From the NCBI GenBank assembly GCA_019671005.1, contig CM033725.1, forward strand, positions 33,812,678-33,876,677: DNA of 64,000 nucleotides, written 5' to 3'. The notes beneath the pieces are model-generated. The model searched no databases. It was not told the origin of the DNA and was given only the letters and a program-made list of their open reading frames with translations. Each line of letters opens with the position of its first letter. Position 1 is the first letter of the stretch. This document shows positions 54,595 to 64,000 of the stretch, one piece after another. Source of the DNA: Hibiscus mutabilis. Lineage: Eukaryota; Streptophyta; Magnoliopsida; Malvales; Malvaceae. Made by a program: the position numbers and the translations under genes.

Positions 54595-56790
54595 AGGTTA
54601 AAAATGTGCATCTAGTTAAGATAAAAAAGGACCTAAACTTGTGTAATCGTTCTCGGGTTTTTTCGGCAAACCCAATGTAGCTCACTCGGTTCGGTCAGGC
54701 ATCTAGGCCGAATCGAGGGGTTACGGGAAACAACAAAAACGTCAAACCGTATCGAACTCTTCCATAGAATCCAAATACCACCCGAGAAACCGTTCGCTTC
54801 AACTTTGTAGGAGAATTCAAAACCCGATCACCGAATAAAATCATCCGCAGAACTACCACACACCCGTGGTTCAAACAAATCAACGATATCCAGCTTCTGG
54901 TCCTAAAAAGCATCATAAAATAACGATAAAACTCAGGGTTGAGAGCCCCTTGTATGTTCCAAAATAATAACTTAACCATTAAACAAAAGAGAAAGGAGAA
55001 GAATCACCTGAATGAAGCATGCATATCATCCTTGACATGCTGATCGAAAACCATGTTCTCGCACCACTGGACGTCAACCCCCCACGCTCATGCTGAGACC
55101 CCGCAGATAACGAATGCTTGCCCGCAGCCGCTGCCTGATTCAAGTCTGAGACTAAAGAAGAAAAGCAATCTGCTAGAGCCGCTCTTGAAGCTCCTCGCTC
55201 GTCCCGTTTCTTTGTTATTGAGCCTGACTTTTGTATACCCCACAGCCCTTGAATACCTTTAGCCTTATCCTTGTTCGATGAAACACGAATTGAACTAGGG
55301 AGAACTTTCCATTCTTCTCACAGAGCATCGGGCTCTCCCCACTTCCCCCAACCTGCACAGCAGTATGATTCTCCTTGTGTAACGATGGTTTGAATGGAAC
55401 AACCTTATCAACCGAGGCCACTGAGGCACCATCATGTTGTTGGGATCCCCTGGCTCTTCTTCGAACCCTTGTCCACCTTCGAGATGAGGCCTTGTTGAAC
55501 AACCACCCGACTAGTAAGTATCAAACGCCACCAAGTTGACTCGGCCAGATTCATAGACTTCTCCATCCCTACTAGATTCAGCATTAGCTTGTCGAATGGA
55601 TTGACCCTCATTATTTCTTACAGGGTTCGGTTCCGAGAGCACCTGCTCTGTTGCTTCCTTCTCAATGAGAGCCTTGGACAAGGACTCAAAACGTGAGCCT
55701 GACTTTCTAACTATAGAAGGACCAGACTGTGCACCACTCTTCTCATTTCTGCTCACCACCGGCCTCCTTTTCCGGTTAACAACCTGCATCCATGGTCCGT
55801 AAAGATCCTCAGGCTTCCTCGAACCACTCTTATCATTTCTTGGCATTGGCCATCGATAATAATCCCTGAATTCAACAGCTTATTAAAATCCACAATAACC
55901 GCTAACCGAGCAAAACGACCCCTCCTCCCTTCTATCATGTTATAATCAATACATTCAACTTGCCCAATTGCACTTGCGATATAACGAAATAAGCTTTTGG
56001 TGTAGTAACGGTAAGGCAGCTTCGGAAGCCTGACCCATGCCGTAATCGTCGACGGGTAATCAGCCACAGGAGAAAAGCTTCGACTCCAAGGTTGAACGGT
56101 CAAATACGCCCTATAGATCACCCAAAGACACTGGTTAAAACCTTCGAAAAGTCCTCCTCTAGTGCAAAGTGGGTGAGATAATATTCATTGTCCAGGTCAA
56201 TTAGACGCATCTCCCTACTCGGATTCCAAAGAGTTTGGATTCGATTCAGCAACGCACGATACCCAATAGAGTTGCCCAATAACCTAACGATGATCGAGTT
56301 CGCAAGTTTTGCATCAATTGCATCATGGACTCTATCCGAGAACATGATCTTAGGCAAAAATCCATCACCTCCCAAACGAACACCAGCCTCGGTAACCTCC
56401 ACATCCAGATCACCAAACTGGCGTGCTTGAACCTCAGCAACCATGTCTCCCAGAAGCTTGTCTCGGAAGGAAGCCTTGGTTGTGCCTGTTTTCGAACTAG
56501 AACCAACAACAGTGTCTGTAGCGAAGGAGGCAGTCGACCCGCTCAGATTTTGAACAACATGCCCTTGAGTGATCACATGGGAAGCTTCCACACCAGCATC
56601 GCCCATATAGATGTCAGAACCAGCAGTGACAATCGGCGTTGCACTCTCCTCTTCCCCAGTAGGGTTCTCAATATTATGCCCTTTTTTAACAACTCGTTGC
56701 TTATCCTTAGCCAGGGGGAACCAGGTCTCTCAAGATTCAGAGAGCCGTCCAAGAAAATCACATCCTCTTTATCATAAATCATAAATCATG
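54595..56790 (-). pseudogene. LINE (L1-type) 5' half: ORF1 (DUF4283-like) and start of endonuclease
   Basis: From the 5' end on the minus strand, ORF1 has SFRDKLLGDM, ANSIIVRLLGNSIGYRALLN, TLWNPSREMRLIDLDNEYYL and THFALEEDFSKVLT (56118-56480). YLTVQPWSRSF, VWVRLPKLPYRYYTKSLFRY and ASAIGQVECIDYNMIEG then RRGRFARLAVIVDFNK (55880-56110) complete the DUF4283 domain. The usual zinc knuckle is absent; the sequence goes straight to EDLYGPWMQVVNRKRRP (55740-55810). ORF2 endonuclease starts MVKLLFWNIQGALNPEFY at 54979 and continues in shifted frames to the gypsy junction near 54595. The second half is at 27010-29995. Confidence 0.75.
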
Positions 56791-57650
56791 TACATACTTT
56801 TGTAGTTAATAAGTATAGATACAATCATAAATCATGTATATATAACTGTAAAATTTGACTCGAATATTACAAGACAAAGTTGGATTAAAAATTGAAATTA
56901 TTCGAATAGAACGTACACAAGATGAAAATTTAACTCAAAATAAATTAAAAAGAAATCTACCCTTGGAATATATATATTTTCTTGATATACAAATTTATTT
57001 ATTGATTTATTATTTTGGGAGCCTTTATTAATCATAAAGACAAATGTTTAGAAAATGTCAGCCATGTTTGTTTCATTTATTTTATTTTGTTTGGTCGGTT
57101 TGGAGGAGATTACTTCAATGAGTAGGGATCCCATTTTCTGTCTATGGAACCGACCAGATTTAAAGTATCCCTTGATTTTGGAGTTAAAACTTTAGTTGTC
57201 TTTTTCAAATTTATTTATAATTTTAATACTTTTATTTAAATATTTTGGAGTTTAGAATGAAATTTTAAATTCAAAGGAATAATTGTTATTACAAAAATAA
57301 AAATAAACCCGTTGTCAGTAATCTACCACTATATCCCGTGGGAGTTAATTAATTAATTAATTAAATTGGTTTCTTCTATACTAAGATAAGAAATCATTCT
57401 CACAGCTTTTATACTAAAATATACACGAAGAACTTTTGAAACTATCAAATGATAACATAGTTTACAACACATTTTTCATTTTTTCCATTATTTTCCCATA
57501 CTTTAATTTATTGATGAGAGTAACTATCGTGATATATTGAACACGATATAATTATATAGTAAAATATAATATAAAATTAATTTAAATATTTTAAGAAAAA
57601 ATAATATGAATTGATATAAATATACGAACTTTACATTCAAATATTTATTA
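56791..57650. other. AT-rich spacer
   Basis: No gene or recognisable element. It contains short runs such as TTAATTAATTAATTAATTAA at about 57347-57365. Confidence 0.4.
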
Positions 57651-57654
57651 ACAG

Positions 57655-60271
57655 ACAAGGGCAAGTCATCGATGTGTTTATCTCAGCGAAATGACCATTT
57701 GATGGATCAAGGTTTGGTTTTGTTAGAATGGCGAATCGATCGAATGCGTTGCGTGCAATAGAGCGGTTGCATAATTTCTGGTTATATGGCTCTCGGATTA
57801 GTGTGACTTTGACACGAAGGGGTGGGCGTGAATCATTTTGGCGGTGCAGGAAAGAACCTACAACAGAAAGTGCCAGAACAAAGGGTTCTAATTGGGAAAG
57901 GACAAGACAACAACGATTACAAACAAGTAGAGGGGGTCATTGATGCGGCGACGATGGAGGTGTTGCACACTAGTGCTGTGGGCTGGTGCAAAGGGCAATT
58001 AGGAGGGGTGGAGTTAGGCACAGAAATGAATAAAGTGAACGTAAAAGGATGTTCCATTATGCGCATTGCTGGTAAAACAATGCTCTTGATGTTTTCTAGT
58101 GTGGAGGATAGACGTTTTGCGTCGGAACAAGGAAATCTGGAGTGGTGGCTCGATAGGGTAGAGAAATGGGCGCCCAATTTGGTTTACGAGACTCGATGTG
58201 CCTGGCTATCGATTGTTAGACTGCCAATGCATGTTTGATCGGTAGAAACATTCCAAAACGTTGCTAGGGTGGAGGGATCGTTTATCCGAATAGATTTGAC
58301 GACTAAGAAATCGTTATCTTTTGAACAGAGTCGAATTTTTATTGAGACTAGGGTATTGGGAATGATAGATGAAGCACTAGAGAGTAAGGAGGGGAGGGTG
58401 TTGGGGATGATTGAGAAAACTGGTAAGAAGAAAAGAGGCAGGCCTTGAAAACAAACACCAAGGCAAGAGAGTAAGGAGGGGGAGGGTGTTGGGGATGATT
58501 CTCACATTGCTTCTAATAGCCGGAATCTACAGAGTGAGATATTGGGGGAGGTAGAGGCTACGTTTAAATTGGGATAGTTGGTAGGGGTTAGCACATCTGG
58601 GCGAGAGGAAGACATCATTCACGATATTTCCCGAATCATTAGGGATAGTAGAAGGATCGCGTGATCGATGAAGATCATGTTGTGGAACACACGTGGTTTG
58701 GGGAATGTGGCCAAAAGTAGAGGGATACGTGATGTTCTTCGACAACAACATTGTGACATGGTGTTATTGCAAGAATCAAAGCTTGAAGAGGTGTCGGTAA
58801 GTGTGGTTGGTAATGCAAGAGCTTCGGGAGGGACTATTATAATGTGGAATGATGCTCGTTTTCATTTGGAGTTGTCATATGTTTTTCACAGTTTTGTGGC
58901 AGTGCAGGGACTTTGGTTGCAGGATGATTTCTCGTGTGGCATTATTGTCGTCTACGCGCTGTGTGGCCTTGAGGACCAAAGAGTGTTATGGGATAACATT
59001 CGGGCATTTATAAGGATCCATGAGGGAGTGTCATGGTGTATTAGAGGTGACTTTAATGTTGTTCCTTGGCCATGTGAGAGGTTGGGTTGTAACTCGATCC
59101 CTAATGGTATGGAAGATTTCTCTAATTTTATCGAAGAGGCGGGCTAGTTGACTTACCTCTTCAAGGGAAAAGATTTACATGGTTTGGTTAAGGTAATAGA
59201 TGTATGAGACTTGATAGGTTTCTAGTGTCACCACTTTGGGTGGATCACTTTCAACATTTACAGCAGTTGAATTTATCTTGTTCGATATCAGATCCTGCAT
59301 TGTTAGTGTTGGTGGGAGGTGAGAATGATTGGGGTCCTAGGTCATTTCGTTTCTTGAACTGTTGGTTGGATTATAAAGCTAATTTGAACCGTATGGCAAG
59401 GGAGTGGCATCATATTTCTGAGTTGAACATGGACCAAGTGAGTGTGGTTGAGAAATTGCGCCTTTTGAAATAATTTTTGTTCGTATGGAATCACAGTGAG
59501 TTTGGTGATGTGGAAAAATCAATTTCGGACTTACAAAAAAAGTTTGAGGGGTAGATGCGGTCGCAGGCTCCGATGCTATGTTTGATGACATATTTCTATA
59601 GGACAACGAAGGTTAGGGCGTTACGGAATAATATACCAAGTTTACAAATTAATGGGCGTTGGGAAAAACGATGTGAGTAGGCTACACCATTTTGTAGTTC
59701 GGGAATTTAAATCTCATTTTTTGCAGGATGCACGTTTGGGTGGATGGGAGGTGACGGGTAGGTTCAAGAGAAGTGAACCTAGTGACGCGTTGAGAATGGT
59801 GCAGCCTTTTTCCGAGGAGGAGGCGTGAGTTGTTATTTGGAGTTATGAAGGTTCGAAGGCACCGAGTCCTGATGGTTTCAGTTTCGAGTTCTTTCGAAAG
59901 GGTTGGGAGTTCATTAAAAGGGATGTGATGAAATATGTGATGTAGTTTCATGAAACAAGCGGTTACCAAAGGGTTTTAATTCCACTTTTTTGGTTTTACT
60001 TCCAAAAAAGGATAATCCGAGAGTGCTTGGTGATTTTAGGCCTATCAGTTTGCTTAATTCTATGTATAAAATCTTGGCGAAGGTTTTAGCCAGTCGTTTA
60101 CAAGGGGTGTTAGATGATGTTATCAGCGAAACTCAGACAACTTTTGTATGGGGACGAAAAATTGTCGATGGTGTGTTGTTGGCGAATGAAATTATTCATT
60201 CCCTTCGTAAAACAGGTTCTCGACAGTCAGGTTTTATTTTGAATCTATATTTCTCCAAAGCGTATGATTGC
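57655..60271 (+). pseudogene. LINE (L1-type) with RRM-bearing ORF1, endonuclease and partial RT
   Basis: ORF1 begins mid-domain with GQVIDVFISAK, then FGFVRMANRSNALRAIERL and NFWLYGSRISVTLTR (57657-57817), an RRM with the RNP1-like FGFV motif. ORF1 continues as AVGWCKGQLGG, CSIMRIAGKTMLLMFSS and WLDRVEKWAPN (57960-58235). ORF2 starts MKIMLWNTRGLGNVAKSRGI at 58668 and has ESKLEE, IIMWND and WCIRGDFNVVPWPCERLG (endonuclease, to 59145), then RLDRFLVSPLW (59207). The RT start reads VLLPKKDNPRVLGDFRPISL and AKVLASRLQGVLDDVISETQ up to LYFSKAYD (59990-60270). The frame is then cut by an LTR. Stops at 58460, 59145 and 59470 and several shifts are present. The 5' end is truncated. Confidence 0.8.
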
Positions 60272-61832
60272 TGATAACTCCTCAAAAGTACTACATTTTT
60301 CATCTATTTTACAATACTTTTTGCTAGTTTTCGAGTACACATGTTTGCATTTAGTCTTAGTTTCATGCATTTTGCATAAAAAGGAGTTTAGCAGGTGCCC
60401 CTTTACGGTTTGAAGGGTTTTTATGTTTTTTGGAGCAAGTTTTATGCCAGATGGCGTGGAAAAAGGAATAAAGGAAAGCAAAGGTCAATGCCAGGAAAGG
60501 TTTTTGAGGCGCGGCTAGCAGTGCAATGCAGATGGACCAGCAGTTGCATGCCAAGCCCCTTGACAAAGATAGACAGCCCGAAAAAATAGGAAATGATAAG
60601 GTTCCGAAGGACACGCGAATGGACCTAATCTAAAAAATCAAGAGCGGCTAGTCGGCAGGAGTTTTCTTCCACGACCTTTGGCATCACAGTGGTGAATGAT
60701 GACGTCAGCCCTAGACCATCACATGTCAGCCCTACTCGGTGATAAGCTGATAAGGAGATCAAGCACGTATCAAGGAGCCTTAGCCAAATTTTAAAATTTG
60801 ATTTTCTCCTAGGGTTTTCCCCTCGCTTATCTATATATAAAGATCATTTCCAAGCATGAGGTATCGCGCACTTCAAGCGAGCTAGCTTAGGATCATCTCC
60901 GATCACTTCCACCACCGGCTGGAGTAGCCACACCGAGGAGGGCTGGAGCAAGAGAGGCTGCGTCGATCGACCCTTTTTTCTTCCCTTTTTCCTTGGTTTA
61001 TTTTAATTTTGAAGATGATGTTTGCAAACGATGAAGTTTACTTTGTGGTTAACCCCCTCATCATGAATTAATTTAATAGTTGGTGAGGAGTGGATGGGTG
61101 AAACGTTGTTTTTTGCTTGATTTTATTAATTAAGAATGTTTCGGCATAAAGTTTTATTCATTTGACAATGTCTTTACTTTTTCCAAAACTTCTATGCCAA
61201 GCGACGACTGGCATAGCTTGTTTATTGCAACTCAATATCATAACTGACTTGGGAGGCAACGGTTACTTGCCAAATTCTAAGGTGAGAAGCTTCGACAGAA
61301 GATATTCAAGTAGATGAACTTACTTCGAGAGTGAGTCTACCCCTTAGAGAGTAAAGATTGGACTTAAACCAAATTAATTAATAGGAAACATAAACTATAG
61401 ACATATAGGGGTTTTACATGATTAGTTTAAGGCATTGCTATCGACTGAGGCAATGGCCATCTTTTGAATCCGCTCAGTAAAACATTGCCAAAGCATGACA
61501 TTATTAAAGGCTGGCATGTTATAAACAACATGAAAACCATACATTTCCTACCAACGCCCATCATCCACTTTTTCAAGCTCTCCTTGCCAACGTTGTTTCC
61601 TTTTATTTTTTTCTTTAAAATCACTTTCCAAAACAATCATTTTCACCCCAAAGACCAGTAACAATTGAACAATTAAATTCTAAGACAATCCCTGTGGGAT
61701 CGATACTCAGCTTAACCATTGTATTACTTGTCGACCGTGTATACTTGCAAGAAAAAAGACTCGACTTGCATTGTTTCATACATTTCCAATATTCATTTTA
61801 TACCTTTTGCCAAGCATATTTCGGTCACAACA
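60272..61832 (+). repeat. 5' LTR of Athila-type gypsy element
   Basis: Starts TGATAACTCCTCAAAAG inside the LINE RT and ends TCGGTCACAACA just before the primer site. It contains AATCCCTGTGGGATCGATA (61687-61705), a typical segment near the end of Athila-type LTRs. TTGCCAA/TTGGCAT words recur. The 3' LTR is outside the window. Confidence 0.75.
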
Positions 61833-61838
61833 AGTTTT

Positions 61839-61856
61839 TGGTTCCGTTGCCGGGGA
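61839..61856 (+). promoter_or_regulatory. Primer-binding site, Athila type
   Basis: TGGTTCCGTTGCCGGGGA differs by two bases from the TGGCGCCGTTGCCGGGGA found in Athila-type elements. Confidence 0.75.
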
Positions 61857-61927
61857 TTACAACAGAGTTAATTGTTTTAAAAAATTTATTGTCTGTTCTT
61901 TTGCTTTTCTGTTGTTTTAACCGGTAT

Positions 61928-63030
61928 ATGACCAGAAGCCGCCATGTGGTGGACGAGTGGCCATACGATCCGAAAATTGAGAAAACCTTAAGGAGGTTAA
62001 AGAAAAGATTTTGAGAAATGAATAATCAAGGTAATCAAGGGAATGGTGTGGTGAATAATGAAGGGAATTTACCAAAAAAATAATCCACCAGCACCACTTG
62101 TTGCCCCAAATGAAGAGGAGGAGAGACCTATTAGAGAACATTTAGCACCCAATATTGACAATTTGATGCCAGGATTCGTTGGCACAGAAGTAAATGCTGT
62201 CAATTTCGAATTTAAGTCGGTGATGATTTCTACTATTTTAGATGTAGGTCAATTCGATGGAGCACTCACTGGAGACCTAAGACAACATTTGAAGCAGTTC
62301 ATGGAGATTTGCCAATTATTCTAACAAACTAGAGTGCCTGATAATATTGTGAAATTAAGGCTATTCGCATTTTCCTTGAGAGATAGAGCCAAGACATGGA
62401 TTAATTCATTGCCACCAGGTTCGGTAAGTTCATGGGCAGACCTATGCCAAAAGTTCTTGACAAGATTTCAGACGCCTACACTCATTGCCAAGTTGAGGGG
62501 TGAGATCATTACATTCAGGTAGGCTGATGATGAAACATTATATGATGCATGAGAGAGATTTAAAGACTTGCTGAGAAGGTTTCCTATGCACGGATTTCCA
62601 AATTGGACCCAAATACAAACTTTCTATAATAGGTTGAATGCATAAACATGTACTATTGTTGATGCTTCAGCAATCGGTTCATTACTCGATAAGAAATACT
62701 CAGAGGCTGTAGAAATCCTTGAGATGATCTCAATCAATGATTTTGAGTACCCTATTACTAGACTTGGGATTGGAACCAAAACCAGTGGAATATTGAAAGT
62801 GGATGAGCTGACATCTCTTCATGTTGAAATTGCAAATCTCACCAACATGGTGAAATCTTTGCCAAAGAACAACGAGTCCCAAGAAGCTCAAATGTTAGAT
62901 CCATTTTTCAGAATCTGTGGAGAAAATCATCGTTCAGAAGATTGCCCTGCCAACCCTCAGTCGGTAAATTATGTTGGCAATTATAATCGAAATTACATTT
63001 CTAATTCCACCACTTATAATGCAGGTTGAC
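61928..63030 (+). pseudogene. Athila-type gag
   Basis: It starts near 61928 (DEWPYDPKIEKTLRRLKKRF) with a stop, then continues in pieces. 62058-62320 has PNEEEERPIREHLAPNIDNL, FEFKSVMISTI and FDGALTGDLRQHLKQFMEIC. 62334-62520 has KLRLFAFSLRDRAKTWINSL and SSWADLCQKFLTRFQTPTLI, the gag core. RFKDLLRRFPMHGFPNWTQI follows near 62550, and a decayed CCHC knuckle FRICGENHRSEDCP (first Cys lost) near 62910. Stops at 62012, 62322, 62521 and 62644 break the frame. Confidence 0.75.
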
Positions 63031-64000
63031 GACAACACCCTAATTTGGCTTGGGGAAATCAAGAAGGCAATTAGTACAATGCTCAGCAACAGAATAATAA
63101 TGCTCAGCAATAGAACAACAATGCTCAGCGGTAGAACAACCAGAGGCAAAATAATAATGCAATGCCAGCATTCTTTCAGAATGCAATGCTAGCAAGAGCC
63201 TAGAGTTATTTTGAACAACCAGAGCCACTTGAGTTGGTTGATGAAACAGCCTTGGAGGCTAAAAATGTGAATTATTTTGAACAACCAGAGCCATTTAAGT
63301 TGGCTGGAAGAGAGAATGTGGCACCCAATCCATCCATTGAGGAGCCACCAACATTGGAGCTAAAAACATTGCCAGAGCACCTAAAGTACGCTTATTTAGG
63401 TAAACACTCGACTTTGCATGTAATCATTGCTGCTAATCTCACTAATGGTCAAGAGGAAAGATTATTGGGAATACTATCAACCTATAAGCAAGCTTTGGGG
63501 TGGACCTTGGCAGACATCCTAGGTATCAGCCCAACTATTTGCATGCACAAGATCGTACTTGAGGAATATCATGACAAGACTATTGAAGGACAAAGACAGC
63601 TAAACCCTAGTATAAAAGAGGTAGTAAAGAAAGAAATCATTAAATGGTTAGATGCCGAGATCATTTATCCCATTTCTAACAGCTCATGGGTTAGCCCAGT
63701 ACAGTGTATGACAAAGAAGGGTGGCATGACTGTAGTCCAGAACAACAATGATGAATTGATTCCTTCCAAGATTATCACAAGATGGAGGGTGTGCATGGAT
63801 TACCGAAGACTAAATAGTGTCACAAGGAAGGACCACTTCCCAATGCCTTTCATCGACCAAATTTTAGACAAGCTAGCAGGTAAAGTATTTTATTATTTTT
63901 TATATGGCTAGTCTGGATATAACCAGATTGCCATTGCCCCTGATGATCAAGGGAAGACCACCTTTACCTGTCCTTACGGTACGTTTGCCTTCAGAAGAAT
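63031..64000 (+). pseudogene. Athila-type pol, RT start; protease deleted
   Basis: 63031-63230 is low-complexity Gln/Asn-type sequence built from repeats of AATGCTCAGCAA-like words. From 63234 a 225-codon frame has LPEHLKYAYLGKHSTLHVII, GILSTYKQALGWTLADILGI, LNPSIKEVVKKEIIKWLDAE, IIYPISNSSWVSPVQCMTKK, WRVCMDYRRLNSVTRKDHFP and MPFIDQILDKLAGKVFYYFL, then a stop at 63909-63911. SGYNQIAIAPDDQGKTTFTC and YGTFAFRRM continue in the same frame. This is the N-terminal part of an Athila RT. No aspartic protease motif lies between the knuckle and RT. The element runs off the window. Confidence 0.8.

Overview
The window is a repeat-rich stretch of a flowering-plant nuclear genome, probably a eudicot. The evidence is the set of plant-specific families: Athila-type, Tat/Ogre-type and Tekay-type Ty3/gypsy elements, a Copia element with a long TGTTAGG LTR, L1-type LINEs with DUF4283-like ORF1, plant mobile domain (PMD) genes and Mutator-like elements (MULEs). 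The species cannot be named from the sequence. The only probable host gene is a plant calmodulin-binding-protein-like gene on the minus strand at 15.1-16.9 kb, and it carries a one-base frameshift near its C-terminus.

Layout: 1-2038 is the 3' part of an internally deleted Copia element with its LTR. 2138-4812 is a minus-strand gypsy-type LTR, probably solo. 5438-5700 is a MULE-type MITE with a 9-bp target duplication. 7046-7945 is a tandem array of about 4.5 foldback units with telomere-like interiors. 8178-11751 is a decayed PMD gene in at least three exon-like pieces, separated by a LINE tail and LTR fragments. 11765-14640 is AT-rich with small repeats. 15105-16889 is the calmodulin-binding-like gene. 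17541-21227 is a minus-strand TR-GAG-type element (two LTRs, gag, zinc knuckles and protease, but no reverse transcriptase). 22685-26200 is a 3.5-kb MULE with long TIRs and an exact 10-bp target duplication, carrying a PMD fragment and a decayed transposase with SWIM and zinc-knuckle remnants.

From 27 to 56.8 kb there is a three-level nest. An old minus-strand LINE (27010-29995 plus 54595-56790) was split by a Tekay-like gypsy element (29996-36472 plus 53832-54594). Its 3' LTR was in turn split by a structurally complete 17.4-kb Tat/Ogre-type element (36473-53831) flanked by the 5-bp duplication AGTAT. The Ogre-type element has 2.5-kb LTRs, a tRNA-Arg-like primer site, a DUF7745/coiled-coil ORF1, gag, protease, an intact 456-codon reverse transcriptase frame, two RNase H regions, integrase and a 2-kb 3' non-coding region. 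From 57.6 kb a plus-strand LINE (RRM-bearing ORF1, endonuclease, start of RT) is cut at 60271 by an Athila-type element that runs off the window.

The most unusual signal is in the 3' non-coding region of the Ogre-type element. About 16 short units there can each fold as a hairpin with a constant ten-base loop (TATATAGGAA or a close variant) and stems that change in a compensating way. A second, smaller hairpin family with a different constant loop lies just upstream. This pattern suggests selection on RNA or single-strand DNA structure rather than on primary sequence.
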